Counted from the stretch's first letter, positions 35,734-48,424 are shown. The stretch is DNA of 64,000 nucleotides from Salvia splendens (GCF_004379255.2 NC_056044.1:9340001-9404000); one strand, 5' to 3'. A program made the numbers and translations. Notes: generated from the sequence alone by a model not told the origin.

Positions 35734-36217
35734 TGATGCACTTTTTATTACCACTAAAAATACCTGCAAGTATACAGGGTAGATTTAGTATAGCTAAAAG
35801 TCAGTACCGGGATATCGAACATGGGGAATATAATTGCATCTGACTATCATGTACTAAGTGTAAAAAACTATCTAGAGAAATAAGAGTTTCGAGTTTAAAA
35901 TAAATAAAACAAATAGATAAAGCAAGTAAACAACTAATTGAAATTAAATCACAATGATAAAGTATGAGAGATAAGAGAATTACAGGGATGTGCGTTCACA
36001 GCTATGGTTATATGAATTCTAACTACAATACCCTAGCACAGTTTATACTTCGATAGAACGAGTCACATAAGTTTAGCCCATGCGGCACAAGCGTAGATTA
36101 CTAACACTAGGGGCGTCAATCCTAGATCTGTAACTCCTAAAAGCTCCTAAGACCCTTATAAAATCTTCACTCTCAATTAACAGTGCCGTTTTAAAGGAAA
36201 CTAATTGTAGTGTCTAC
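35734..36217 (-). mobile_element. LTR-like unit, second tandem copy, cut by element A
   Basis: It starts tgatgcactttttattacc and follows the first copy closely (tacgtagattactaacactag-type text) up to gtagtgtctac at 36217, where element A begins. In the first copy the same phrase goes on as taaacaaatctaactcg. Its remainder is not found on the far side of element A. Confidence 0.6.
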
Positions 36218-37450
36218 TGATAAGTTGCATTCTAGGCCTTGGTTACTGGTCAGTATAACGTGCTTAATTGGATTATATCTGCAAAACAGTTGCTAAAGTG
36301 TGCAGGGAAAGGGTTCTAGTCAGTACGAAAAGGTCCGAATAACTCAGGTGAAAAGAGCACCAGAAGGGTACAATACTGACCAGGATGCATGCCAAAAAAG
36401 GCTCGAGATGGAGAAGAAGGATTGCGGGGAAAGATCAACCACAAATAAAGGTAAAAGAGTCATTTCACGAGAAGAGTCCCTAAAAATCAAGGGCACGCCT
36501 CCCTATAAAAGGAAGCCACTTGGAGAGAGGAAATCATCATCGAAGATCATCAACTTCCACTCTTAGTTAGAATTTCTCTCGGTAGATCAGTTCCTTCAGC
36601 ACTGTCCTACATCTTCTCATTCCTCGCCACAACCATGGTCACCTGAAGTTCCATCAGTCTGCCGGAGATTCGCTTTCCATCATTCCAGCTAGTTGTTTCC
36701 GTAGTCATAGCAGTTTCATCTCCCGGAGTGGCAAAACAATCTTTATTAACTTTCTTAGTTAATTTTACTTGTTTCCTTACGTTGGATCTGGTGCATTTTC
36801 AGTTCCTGTTTGCTTTTGAAGTGTTTCGTTTAGATCCAAATGCCTTTTATACAATGAAGTTGTTTTTATGCATTTCTTTCGGTTCGAATCTGTTTCATTC
36901 TGCCTAGGTAGCTTAGATCTAGTTGTTGCGGTGATTTCAAAGTGTTAAAGGTATGATTTCATTTGGAGTTGCTTGATCTGTGATTGTTAGTTAAGTTGCT
37001 GTTTAGATTGAAATTTCTGAAGTGATTAAGTGCGAGATCTGAGCTTACGTGATTCTGCCACCTTGCATGTCGTCCAGTATGTGTAGTTTTTTTAGTGTAA
37101 CTATCTACTTTCCACATGTCCCGGAAACACCTTGTCCCTCACTCTCACGTACACAGCCACATGTCATTCACTTTCACACCACCCAGTCAGTAGAGTACAC
37201 ACTTTAATTCCCGTCTAGGTAGAATCTCAACCCAAGCATGGTAGCTAACCAAACCCTTCCAGAATATCACCACAATTACCAAAACGCATCATCTCTGTGG
37301 GATTCGACCCTTACCTCCACTATACTAATCAGTAGAAGTGGGTTGAGGAATTTCTTTGATACCAGGTTCAGGCTTAGCTGGGGTTTCTATCCTAATCAGT
37401 AGGATACATCCTAGCTTTACACGACACCTGCACAAACCTGCTCTGTCGAA
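36218..37450 (+). repeat. 5' LTR of element A
   Basis: It starts TGATAAGTTGCATTC and ends just before the primer site at 37453. TATAAAAGG (36505) is a likely promoter. The terminal CA seems to have changed to GA. The phrase catctctgtgggattcgacc near 37290 is shared with other Athila LTRs here. An open frame at 36300-36566 inside it has no known domain. Confidence 0.75.
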
Positions 37451-37452
37451 AA

Positions 37453-37470
37453 TGGCGCCGTTGCCGGGGA
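37453..37470 (+). other. Primer binding site, tRNA-Asp type, element A
   Basis: TGGCGCCGTTGCCGGGGA is complementary to the 3' end of plant tRNA-Asp and is the usual primer site of Athila elements. Confidence 0.85.
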
Positions 37471-37707
37471 TGAATGGCGTTATTAACTGTTATTGTGTGT
37501 GATACTTTCGCGTATATATTGTGCATACTTTTTCTTTTATTTCAGTTTATGAGAAGCAGTTCGGCTCCTGACCATTGGAGACTGAAGATCCTCCAGCGAG
37601 GGACTATACTTGTGACCACTCGTTCTGGCCTGTCGACAGCCCTGTCTGACCTAGGCACGAGTAGTGACGAAGAGCAAGACACCATAGAAGGATGAATACC
37701 AGAACCG

Positions 37708-38493
37708 GTGCTACAATTGGAAGGAAACCCAAAGAGGATGGCTGCCCAAGTAGATGATGATCCGGAGTTCGGATCGTTGAATGCGCGTACCGAAGGAGAA
37801 CCGCCGCAAGCTATAGTTGTCACCCCAGGACAGACAACCTGTGATGTGAAGCCTCATGTTATCGAAATTCTACCCACGTACTGTGGGAAGAGCTATGAAG
37901 GCCCCTATGAATTCCTTCATGAGTTCTGTAAGATTTGTAAGGCGCATAGATGGCCAGCGGGGGCAACCGAGGATGACTATAGATTGAAGGCCTTGCCGTT
38001 CATCTTAAAGGGGGAGGCCAACACCTGGTTCATGCGCCTGCCACCCGACTCCATTGAGAGTTGGGCCGATTTCAAGTCAGCCTTCTTAGGCGAATATTTT
38101 CCGTCATCAAAGACGAATGCGCTGAAGAGAGAGATAACCAGTGTGAAGCAAGGTTACGATGAACCCCTGAGTGATTATTGGGAGAAGTATATGAGTCTTT
38201 TGGATGCATGTCCGAACCATCGTATGACAGATATAGAGATACATCATACCTTTTATGAGGGGATGAATAAGGCAACAAAAGATCTGGCAAACTCATCGTC
38301 AGGAGGAAGCTTCACGCAACTGAGGGTCAGTGAAGCGAAAAAGGTCCTAGGGAAGCTTCTGAGCGCGAAGAAGGAGTACGACAATTCGAGAGATGGGTAC
38401 AGCAGAGAAAGGATTGTGAGTGCTTCGTCTACTGATCAGGAGCAGAAGATAGAGCAGAAGATGGACTTAAAGATGGAAGAGCTGAAAAAGACG
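37708..38493 (+). pseudogene. gag of element A, N-terminal part, cut by element B
   Basis: An open frame with a Retrotrans_gag domain: EFLHEFCKICKAHRWPAGAT, LPFILKGEANTWFMRLPPDS, SWADFKSAFLGEYFPSSKTN and ANSSSGGSFTQLR. These match the capsid gene of element B (48913-49890) at the same positions. The frame is interrupted after EELKKT by element B, and resumes at 59546 as LLSAIEK, matching LLNAIEK of element B. Gag proteins form the virus-like particle around the RNA. The true start is uncertain, since the sequence upstream (37500-37700) is also partly open. Confidence 0.85.
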
Positions 38494-39953
38494 TGAAAAG
38501 CAGCGATGTGTGTGCGGTGCGTTCTATTGTTCTGGGTCGAGCTACTAAATCCAATGAATCCACTAGATCACTAGGTCTAGGAACTCAAGGGAATATAGAA
38601 GACTCAGTCGTTGGACACACAAATCTCGTGTTTCAAAGATCCCTCAACCCGTTATACTATAGACTAGTATAGAGAAGCAGGGGTCGATCCCACGAAGATG
38701 GACGTGTAAGAAAGCATCTAAAGACTTTGGTTTAGAAAGCGGCTGCTGCCACGGGTTGAGGTTAACTTCTATTAGACCTAGGCACAAAATCAAACACTAG
38801 ACCTAGGAACTGTAAACATCATGCTGGCAACGAACATCAAAATAACCAAGTAACTTCCTAGACTGAGCGAATAACTTCCTAATATAACCAAACAAAAAGC
38901 GAGTAACAGTGGGGACCATATTCCAGAAATAACAAGTACGGAAGAAAAACTGCAACTAACTAACTAAGGATTTAACTAACAGCAACATGCGTCCCATCGG
39001 TTGAATCAAATACGAATATGAAGAAAACAGAGCACATACCCAGATTCGAACATAATATAGAAGTTCGGACGTCGGAAACTTGCGACTAGCCAGAAATAAA
39101 ACAGATCTACATATACTAGACGGAATGAAATGAACACACGAAAACTAGGCATAAATCACGATCACTCTGTTTCAGCTTCAACGCCGGATGCTTAATCCAC
39201 TCCGGATCCAAGCAATCCGATGCCAACAACAACCAAAATCAACTCCATAATTCCCGATTCAACAAATCTGCTCCAATCAACACTAGATTCCAGTGAGTCT
39301 ACTCAAACTCAGCAACCAACACGAAAATCAAACATCCAATTCAGCAATCACGACTAGCTCAAGATAAATGACATCCATAATCGAAATTAACAGCAGCTCA
39401 AATATAGAAAATAGAAATTTCATAAACAATGAAAATTCAACAGCAAACAGGGCCAAGCTTCGAACGGTGAAGCTCGGTGAAATTCACGACAATAAAGTAA
39501 AATGAAAGTGATTAAATTGTTTCTTCGCCCTCTGTTAGGACGGTGTTACCCAACTCCTGACTAGCAAAATAAACCCGAGAATACCCCACAATTTCCCGAT
39601 GAAACCCAAAAGTATGTAGAAGTGAGTGAGCTAAAGCTACAATCTGGTCATAAGGCCTCCACCGAGAAGGTCCCCTCTGATTGCTTGCTTTCTTCTTTAT
39701 ATAGGTGCGGACATAATCTTCTAGAAGCCTTCGTAGAAATCTCCATTCTACCGTTCAGCTCCATAATTTCCTCCGTCTTGTAATTTTTCTTCAAATTACT
39801 CACTTATTCGCCAGTTTTCTTGGACCATGCAATTATCCTTTTCTTTTCCTGGATCTGGCGAAAATCTTCTACACACCTCGCTTAAAACATGTGTTAGACC
39901 TCGCAAATACAAGAATTTTACCCTATAACCTATGCAAGAAATTAGCCTTATCA
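38494..39953 (-). repeat. 3' LTR of element B
   Basis: The 1460-bp unit runs from TGAAAAGCAGCGATG to AATTAGCCTTATCA on the plus strand. TATATAAAG on the minus strand lies near 39710. The 5' LTR, after removing solo LTR C, is 1459 bp. Confidence 0.95.
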
Positions 39954-40498
39954 AACTGTTCATCCTTAAACCATACTTGTCCTCAAGTATAAAGACAAAA
40001 GAAAAGAAATAAGGCGAATTTCAATGCATGATTATCCTATGACCAACTCTAAAAACCAAAAACTCCTAGACCTATACATAAAACAGACTCACAAAGAAAA
40101 AACAAACACTTAAAGAAAAACACGAAGAAAAACACAAAGGCATGAACCAGCTTCAACTTTTAGTCAGCCGTCCCCACAAGCTTAAGGTCAATCCGATTCG
40201 TCTACAGTCTCCAAATCCTCCCCTTTTCCTTCTTCTACCTAGTCGGTCAGTCAGTTCGTCAAGATAGCCTATTGACTTCCCACTTGTTGGATTCACTCGA
40301 TCACTCATTCCTCACCAGGGATGTTAGGATCGAATCACTCTTAAGTCAAAGTTATACCACTGATGCGTCGGGTTATGAGAGTTTCACCTTTCTACAATCT
40401 CCTCATTTTCTAATTTTTTTTAATTCCTGGGCCAGGTTATTATTGCTTCCTGCCCTTAGGTATTATTTTCTCTTTTATCCCCCTTTTTATATTTTCCT

Positions 40499-40612
40499 CT
40501 GGACTTCGTCCAGCTTATGCCTCCGAATATTATTTTTTTATTTTTATTCCTCCTCTGGACTTCGTCCAGCTTATACCTCTATTCCTGGACTTCGTCCAGC
40601 TTATACCTCCGA
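40499..40612. repeat. Three copies of a CTGGAC-TTC-GTCCAG hairpin
   Basis: The perfect 6-bp stem with a 3-base loop occurs at 40499, 40555 and 40585, each followed by cttat(a/g)cctc. Confidence 0.85.
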
Positions 40613-41088
40613 AACCGATTTTTTCTTTTTTTTTCTCCTTCATACTCTACTCCCTAAGCATCAAGTGGCAGCCCCCCCTTTTTTTACAAGTCAGCTCTCA
40701 ATGTATAGGCTTATAACTCACTCTTAAAGTGGGGCTTCACAACTAGGTTATCTAAGGCATCTTTTATGGTCATTACTTCATTCAGACCGCATTCAGCTTA
40801 TTAAGGGAGAAAGACATCAAAGTTAACATGCATCCTATCTTCAATTGCTCTTACTAAAGGGATCTTGCCTTATTATATCCACTTGCTCATGCGGTGCACA
40901 AAAACACTAGACCTTGAGACTCCTAAACATAAAAAAAAACATACTGGACTGACTCCTTCCCCCTCCCACTTCACTCAAGCTTGTCCCCAAGCTATCCTAG
41001 TGAAGGGGGGTAACATGGAAGTATGAATAGCACAAAACAGACAAACAAACACAAAACAAAACAAACAACACTCATAAACAACACAAAC

Positions 41089-41213
41089 TTCTCACACTTA
41101 GACCGAACATCGGGCTAAGTGGGAGAAATTCCTACAGAACAAAAACCAAAACATGCTTGAAAAGAACACAAACTTCTCACACTTAGACCAAAGATTGGGC
41201 TAAGTGGGAGAAG
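41089..41213. repeat. Two copies of a TTCTCACACTTA...TAAGTGGGAGAA hairpin
   Basis: Each copy (41089-41127 and 41175-41213) can pair its ends over 12 positions with one mismatch. The copies differ at a few loop bases. Confidence 0.8.
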
Positions 41214-41352
41214 ACAATTATAAACGCAAGCAAATATATACAGAGCATGCCGGAAAAAAAACACACAACACAAAACAACAAACAAACACACATAAGAAAG
41301 AAAGAAAATAAAAGAAAAAAAATGAGAGTAAAGTTACTTGGTCAAGAAGGGT

Positions 41353-43428
41353 TTATTTCGGGGTTTGGCTCCCATGGGAGCCACACTGCGGTGGAACGTA
41401 AGGGCGGGTTACTTTTGCTTTTTTCCTCGCCGGCGACTCCGGCTTATCTGTCTCCGTCTCACTTGGTCTAGACACAGTCTTCTTAACTGAAACGGGCTTG
41501 GATGCAAATGGGGCCATTAGGGGCTTTGACGATAGTGGGGGATACTGGGGAGGGGAACTTCCTGGCCCTGGCTGGGTTGGCATGTGGCTGAGTTCAGCAG
41601 GCAATTTAATTTGTGGCTAGGGAAATTTCTCCCTCAGCCACTTTGTCATCATCATCATCAGGTTGACGGATTCCGCCATATGATCGTTCTGTGTAGATGA
41701 CTTTCCCACCAAGATAGTGATGCGCCCCTTGAGGGCCTGCATCTCATCCCTGACGCCGCATATTTCCTGACGTCGGATGGGTGATGAACTACCACGCAGA
41801 TTGTGGTTTGAAACCAGGAGTGAATTTCGGCGCCCCTACCATCCGATTGTTCTAAATCCCCTCGTCATCCTCCGCACGAGTGAAAAGTCCCATTCGGAGA
41901 GACCATTCCCGGATACTCATCTCATATTCTTCATTAAACAGACGGAAAGTGATCGCATCTGTATCTAAATCTGTGGTTGGCTTCAGCCGGAAGATGGAGA
42001 AAAACTCACGTGCCAGAGCAGTCGGTACTTCCGCATTGCTATGCCTTAACAGCCAGTCAAAACCTTTGGCCTCGCTGTATTTCCGAAATTCCTCATCACA
42101 AGCTATCTCCTTCAGCTCCTCAGAAGCATAACGTTTTCCAGACTTTGCAAGCTTACCTGTGCTACACCGTTCCTTGTAAGTCGCCGCCCGCTTGGGATCA
42201 TCGAACTTCTTCATTACGTCTAGTAGTCCTTTAGTGATCCAGACTTCTGCAGGCTCAAAATTTAATTCCTCCTCTGGTTCTTCAAACTCGACCTCTTCAG
42301 ATTCACTGGACTGGGCAGGGTTAACCGGTTCCTTCTCGTAAGGTACTTTCGCGGGTGGAGGAAGTGAGGCGCAATAGACTTGCCCTCAGCGGCCTTCTTC
42401 GACTTCTTGACCAAGGAAGTAGCTGTATGTTTACCCTTCCTTTTCCTCTCCGCCTCCTGGCGGCGCTCCTCCTCGTCGCTAGGTCCAGGAGAATCTACCT
42501 TCTCCGTTCCCGTAGCCGCTGGATCCAGTATTTCTCTATAAGTAGGTGGGGCTGTTTCTTCAATCTCGTCCAACAGGCTCCGGCGAGCCTGCCTCCTCGT
42601 TTCCCTTTTGTCCACTGGCGAAACTATTTCGTCTGAAACATTAGTCAGATCTACCACTAGATTTACCACCCCATAGATGGGTTCTAGTGTTTCTTCAGTA
42701 ACGAGGCCCACTGCCTCCTCAGACAATTCGGGGGTTGCCCCCTCAATGTAAATAGGGGTTTCCCCCTCCACTAACTGTTCCTCCTCTTGGGCTTCACCGC
42801 CCGCAATCTTCACAAGGGTTTCTCCCTCATCAGCATTACTGTCAAGAACAGGGGTTTCCCCCTCCAAAGTTTCAACAAGGGTTTCCCCTTCGGTATATCT
42901 CTGATCAGAAACTAGGGTATCACCGCCCTCGAACCTTCCTGGGGTTTCCCCCTCAACTAATTTCTCAGAACTAAGGGTTTCCCTTCCGAAACACCGACAG
43001 AAACAGGGATTTCCCCCTCCAAAAAACATCACCAGAAATAACAGGGGCTTCCCCCTCAATCTTTGCAACAGGGGTTCCCCCCCAATATCCGTCATCTGTT
43101 CCAACCCCTCAGCGAGATCCACCTCTTGGCCCTGCTCTTCGCCTTCCGTGGTGGCTTTCTCCGGTACGGTTGCGGACTGTTCGACTACTGCATGTACAAT
43201 AGAAGGTTGGGTAGCAGAATCTTCTGCAATCGGTAATGGTAGGGGTGTGGTGGTTGTGGTGGATGTCGACGCGGCAGGTGTGGCTTTCTCCACCATCGTC
43301 ATGAACAGAGCGAAGGCTTTCATTGCCTTTTCTGGACCGCCAAACTTTTTCATTAACTCTGCCATAAATGTCGCCGCGTTGGAATCGACAGATCCGATGG
43401 GGTTCCCTGCATTTGGTGCGTTCTCCAT
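41353..43428 (-). pseudogene. Athila ORF (env-position ORF), frameshifted
   Basis: This gene follows pol, at the place where Athila elements carry their env-like or ATHILA ORF-1 gene. The start at 43428 gives AATFMAELMKKFGGPEKAMK, then a low-complexity middle with imperfect EGETLV/GGETPV repeats (42730-43085), then SLLDEIEETAPPTYREILDP and a Lys-rich stretch. After a frameshift near 42355 the frame reads NPAQSSESEEVEFEEPEEEL and continues to the conserved part (41852-42214): ASEELKEIACDEEFRKYSEA, GFDWLLRHSNAEVPTALARE and YEMSIREWSLRMGLF. A Pro/Lys-rich tail in another frame lies at 41353-41604. Function of the family is unknown; an envelope role is only proposed in the literature. No convincing signal peptide or fusion peptide is seen here. 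Confidence 0.75.
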
Positions 43429-43994
43429 GGTCTGATTCTGAAAATTTCACAAAGATCTTGGAAGAAAATTTTCTGGTTATGGCTAGAAAAAAGGTGGAGT
43501 CGCAAGAGAGAAGTTTGGGGTTTTTAGTGAGAGAGAGAATTCAGTTTTAGGAAATAAAGAATAAGGAGGGAAAAGAGATATTTAGGTAGGAATGGGAACG
43601 GTTTGCAGGTATGATGTAAGCAACCGTACCCCTTCCCATAAAGTGAACCTTATCTCTTCCCTCCCAAACTAACATCTCTCTGCCCATGTAAACGCTTCTT
43701 TCTCGCAATACCACACTTAGGCTAAAACAACGAAAATGAAACGCCAAATTCCTAGGTCAAGGATTCAAAGGTGACAAAGCAATTTCCCAAAAGAAATCTG
43801 GCATTCTGAAAATATTTTTGTAAGATTAGAATTTTTTCTTTGTTTGGAATTCTTAATTTAGGAAATCAATTAAACTATTCACACATTCGATTGGGTGCTC
43901 TTCCAGATCCCCTGGTTCAGTGTTATAGGTTCAAAAATGCATTTCCATTTACCTGACCCAGGAATTCGTCGAAAGCACTTACTCATCAGACCGA
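43429..43994 (-). other. Spacer between pol and the Athila ORF in element B
   Basis: No credible frame. A subgenomic or spliced RNA would have to skip this part if the downstream ORF is expressed (inference). Confidence 0.45.
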
Positions 43995-46900
43995 TTAGGC
44001 GATAACAGAGAGTGCGCGTAGTGGCACTTCCTCCACTACGCACAACTCAGAATTATCCCTTAAAACTTTTACCCTATGACCATTTACAAGAAAAGGAGTA
44101 GAGTTTGAGGTACTGCCCTGAATTTCCACAGCTCCGTTTGCTCGAAGGCCAACAATAGTGTATGGCCCGACCCATTTGGACTTTAGCTTCCCAGGCATCA
44201 GTTTGAGCCTGGATTGGAAAAGGGGCACTCTCTGCCCTACTTGGAGTTCCTTGACCCGGAGATTTTTGTCATGCCAGAGCCTTGTTTTCTCTTTGTACCA
44301 CATCGCGGACTCGTATGACTCCATTCTCAACTCTTCTAGATCTTGAAGTTGCAATTTCCTCTCTTCCTCACAAGACTGGGTCTCATGTTAATCTCCTTGA
44401 CCACCCAGTATGCTCTGTGCTCCACTCCTACGGGAAGATGGAACATCTTGCCAAAAACCAACCTGTAGGGTGACATTCCAATTGGCATTTTGTATGCTGT
44501 CCGGTAGGCCCACAATGCATCTCCTAGTCTCTTACTCCAGTCCTTCCTTGACGGATTCACCGTCTTCTCCAATATCACCTTTATCTCCCCGTTGGAGATC
44601 TCGGCATGCCCATTAGACTGAAGATGATACGGCGTAGAAAGCCTATGGTGGACCTCATATTTCCTCATCATAGATTCTATTGTCCTGTTACGGAAGTGCG
44701 TCCCTTGGTCAGAAATAATTGCACGCGGCACTCCGTATCTATTGAAGATATTGGCTCTAAGGAACTTGGCCACTTCTTTGGCTTCACAAGACGTGGTGGC
44801 CCTTGCTTCTATCTACTTCGAAACATAATCTACAGCCACAAGTATGTAAGTATTTCCATACGAAGATGGAAATGGACCCATGAAATCCATCCCCCAAACG
44901 TCGAAAATCTCACAGACAATTACTGGGACCTGCGGCATTTAATCCCTCTTAGAAATTCCCCCGGTTTGCTGACATCTCTCACAGTTTTGGCAGAATTCGA
45001 AGGCATCCTTGTGTAACGTAGGCCAATAGAATCCACTATCGAGTACTTTTCTCGCAGTCTTCCTTGGTCCAAAGTGACCTCCACAAGCTAGGGCATGGCA
45101 ATGATTCAACATATTCCTCTGTTCCCATTCTGGAATACACCTCCTTATTACTTGGTTGGCTCCCATTCTCCATAAATATGGGTCGTCCCAATAATAGTAC
45201 TTGGCTTTTCTTTTCAGTTTCATCTTCTGGGCCCGGGTGATTTCTTGAGAACTGGGTACTTCTCCAGTGACCAAATAGTTTGCTAGGTCTGCGAACCAAG
45301 GTTCAGCGTTCAGTTGATACTTCCCTTTTGCAGAATCCCCTGGACCTGTTACTGCCATTATCTCTTCCCATCTGATGGGTCTAGCAAAATTTTCCATGTT
45401 ATACAGATGTTCCTCCGCGAATGAATCAGGTATTGCTTCGTCTGTCTCTCCCTGGAAAATCCGACTCAGGTGGTCTGCTACCTTATTCTCCGTTCCTTTC
45501 TTGTCTCTTACTTTCCAATCAAATTCTTGCAAGAGTAGCACCCAACGGATTAACCTTTGCTTGGATTCTTTCTTCGCCAGTAAGTACTTAATAGCTGTGT
45601 GATCAGTGAACACTATCACCCTCGACCCCAGTAAGTATGGTCGGAACTTTTCAAAGGAATACACGACCGCCAGCATTTCCTTCTCTGTGGTATCATAGTT
45701 TTTCTGAGCTTGATTGGGCGTTTTCGATGCATAAAAAATCACATAGCTTTTCCCATCAATTCTTTGACCTAGCACTGCCCTTACTACGTAATCACTTGCG
45801 TCACACATTATTTCAAACGGTAGACTCCAGTCGGGCACTCTAATAATAGGCGCAGAGACTAGTTTATCTTTCGATAGCTGAAAAGCTTCATTGCACTCCT
45901 CATTGAAAACGAAATCAACATCATTATGCAACAGATGGGTGAGCGGCTGAGCAATCTTCGCAAAATCCTTTATGAATCTTCTGTAAAACCCTGCATGCCC
46001 TAGGAATCCCCTAACTTCTTTCTGATTAGTAGGGTAAGGCAATTTCGAAATCACATCGTCTTTTGCTGGGTCCACCTATATGCCCTTCTCTGAGACTACA
46101 TGCCCCAGAACGATTCCCTTGGGTACCATGAAGTGACATTTTTCAAAATTGAGGACTAAATTCTTTTCCCGATATCTCCTCAACACTGTATCCAAACTTG
46201 CTAAACAGGAATCGAAAGAGTTCCCATATACGGTGAAATCATCCATGAAAATCTCGATACAATCCTCCAGCAGATCCGAGAAGATGCTCATCATGCAGCG
46301 TTGAAAAGTGCCTGGCGCAATTCACAGCCCAAACAACATCCTTCTATAAGCGTACGTGCCAAAATGGCAAGTAAATGTAGTCTTCTTTTGATCTTCGGGA
46401 TCTACATAGATCTGGAAGTATCCACTATACCCATCAAGGAAACAGAAATATTGCTTACCTGCCAACCTTTCCAGCATCTGATCAATGAAAGGTAGGGGAA
46501 AATGGTCCTTCCTGGTCGCTTTATTCAACTTCCTATAATCGATGCACATGCTACACCCAGTAACTAGTCGAGTGGGCACCAATTCGTTCTTGTCATTCTG
46601 AACTACCTGTATCCCTGACTTTTTAGGTACCGTATGAACCGGACTAACCCATTCACTGTCTGGTATAGAGTAGATGATTCCCAGTGAAAGCAGCTTCAGA
46701 ACTTCCTCTCTCATGTTCGGATTTAGCTTGCGTTGGGGATCTCTACATGCCTTCGCACCTTCCTCCAGCCTAATGTGGTGCATGCTAAGATCAGGACTGA
46801 TCCCCACTAGATCTGAGAGAGTCCTTCCTATTGCCTTCTTATTCCTTCTAATTACCTCCAGTAACTCCTTTTCTTGTTCCTAAGTCAAGCTGTTGTTGAT

Positions 46901-47221
46901 GATTACTGGAAATGTCTCATTTGCTTCTAGGTATGCATACTTGAGTTCCGATGGAAGCGTTTTCAATTCCTTCTTGGGAACACTTGTTTCCTGGGGCAAG
47001 GGATCATTTCATTTATCAGTTTTCATTCCCTTCCCAGACCTGGGAGTATTTTCCATACTAGCCACATGAGCTGATCCTCTTAACCTAGCTGACTTCGGAT
47101 TCGTGCAGAACTCTGAAATAGCTTCGGCCAGCTCCTCATCTGTCAAATCTCTTGTGTTCATTGCCTCGCACCATCCAGCTACCTCTCTGTCAATAGAGTG
47201 ACTTAATTCTGAATTAACCAC
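43995..47221 (-). pseudogene. pol of element B: reverse transcriptase, RNase H, integrase
   Basis: Reading down from 47221: a linker, then the reverse transcriptase ([50 protein letters not shown]), a TGA near 46322, then the catalytic IEIFMDDFTVYG (46250), a TAG near 46076, then RNase H ([41 protein letters not shown]) and the integrase zinc finger ([29 protein letters not shown]) to a TAA near 44939. The integrase core follows with GMDFMGPF, a TAG near 44807, IISDQGTHFRNR and SNGHAEISNGEIK, then a frameshift near 44350 and the C-terminal GPYTIVGLRANGAVEI. Further stops lie at 46800-47009. The enzymes would copy and insert the element; five or more lesions make this copy dead. Confidence 0.9.
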
Positions 47222-48424
47222 CTACTCCTGCATCAACTCAGTCTCAAGATATTCCGGGACCAGGGGGTTAATAACATCGATAGCATGCAAATTTTTAACA
47301 TCTAAAGGTTTCTTCATTGCTTCATCGATGCCAAATGTATATTTCTCCCCATTATAATCCAGGCATATGGTCCCATCAAAAACATCAATTATGGTCTTAG
47401 CGGTACAGAGAAAAGGTCTTCCTAGGAGAACACCGCTAGACTCAGCAGATTCATTATCACTCATTTTGATAACATGGAAGTCGGCCGGATACAGAAAATC
47501 ATGCACTTTGACAATAACATTTTCTAAAACTCCTTCTGGAAAAATGCACGACCTATCCGTCAATTGGATTACCACCTTTGTATCTACCATCCCTACTCCT
47601 ACCAGCTTCTTATAAATGGAAAGCGGTAAAACATTTATCAATGCCCCTAAATCACACATGGCATGCTCAATTCTGACATCACCGATTGAAATGGGTAAGG
47701 TGAACATACCTGGGTCAGTGCATTTTGATGGCATCCTTCGCTTCTGAATTACTGCTGACACACTTTCTCCAATCAGAATCTTCCCACTGGGTCTGGTCTT
47801 CCCAGCTATGAACTTCTTAATGAACTTACTGAATACCGACAATTTCAGAGCCTGCAAGAATGGTAAGTTGATCTCCAACCTTCCAAAGATATCCATAAAA
47901 TCCACCGGTTCATCCTTCTTCTTCTTAGCCTCTCCTCGGTGTTGGAATGGTTTCACTTGTTTCCCTGGTCTGGTAGATCCTTCAGCCGGAAATTTGCCCG
48001 ATTCCTTTCTCAGTACTTCATTTTCTACTTCTGGCTCTGGGCCTAGGAAAAATGGCTCAGCCACACTTGGTAAAGGCTTCTCCAAATCACCTTTTGGAAG
48101 GTCATCTATATTCCTAGAACCCCCTGCTTCCAAATTCTCGGACTCAGGAGTTAGATCCTTTCTTACATTGCCCTTCACGGAAGGCGTTTCTTCCTCCTTC
48201 CTCATCGCTGGACCTTCATAACCTCGCCCAGATCGTAAAGTGATTTGAATGATGTTAGCTCTGTCTGGCGGCCTTACTGAGGCAGGAATCTTCCCTTCGT
48301 TTTCTCGCATCTCGCTCAAGGATGTAGCGATCTGGGACATTTGTTTGGCCAACATATCCATTGCTGCCTTTTGTTCCAATTGAGCATCCTGGAGCTTATG
48401 CACCACGTCATTATTGGACTGCAT
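47222..48424 (-). pseudogene. gag-linker and aspartic protease of element B
   Basis: An open frame of 400 codons. The first part (VHKLQDAQLEQKAAMDMLAK) is a coiled-coil-like linker, the middle is Pro/Glu/Lys-rich, and the last 170 residues are a retropepsin: GMFTLPISIGDVRIEHAMCD, then LGALINVLPLSIYKKL, SSGVLLGRPFLCTAKTIIDV. The catalytic loop is DLGA-L where the sister element A has DLGAS, so the active-site Ser/Thr after Ala is changed. The protease would process the Gag-Pol polyprotein. Confidence 0.85.

Larger units (their letters stand above)
39954..41352 (-). other. 3' non-coding region of element B
   Basis: This 1.4 kb between the Athila ORF and the 3' LTR holds no credible gene. On the minus strand, next to the LTR, is GACAAGTATGGTTTAAGGATG, a likely polypurine-tract region. 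Two repeat sets lie here: three copies of a short hairpin (40499-40612) and two of a longer one (41089-41213). The plus-strand frame 40272-40727 is judged spurious. Confidence 0.6.

Noticed and set aside
36300..36566. Open frame of 88 codons in the LTR of element A
   Set aside because: It lies wholly in an LTR around the TATA box and has no recognisable protein.
37542..37823. Minus-strand frame over the start of gag A
   Set aside because: Shadow of the gag coding strand; no domain.
40272..40727. Plus-strand open frame of 151 codons
   Set aside because: It runs antisense through the 3' non-coding part of element B, is built from T-rich low-complexity DNA and the hairpin repeats, and shows no known domain.
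42355..43435. Plus-strand frames over the Athila ORF
   Set aside because: They are antisense shadows of the minus-strand ORF with its repeats.
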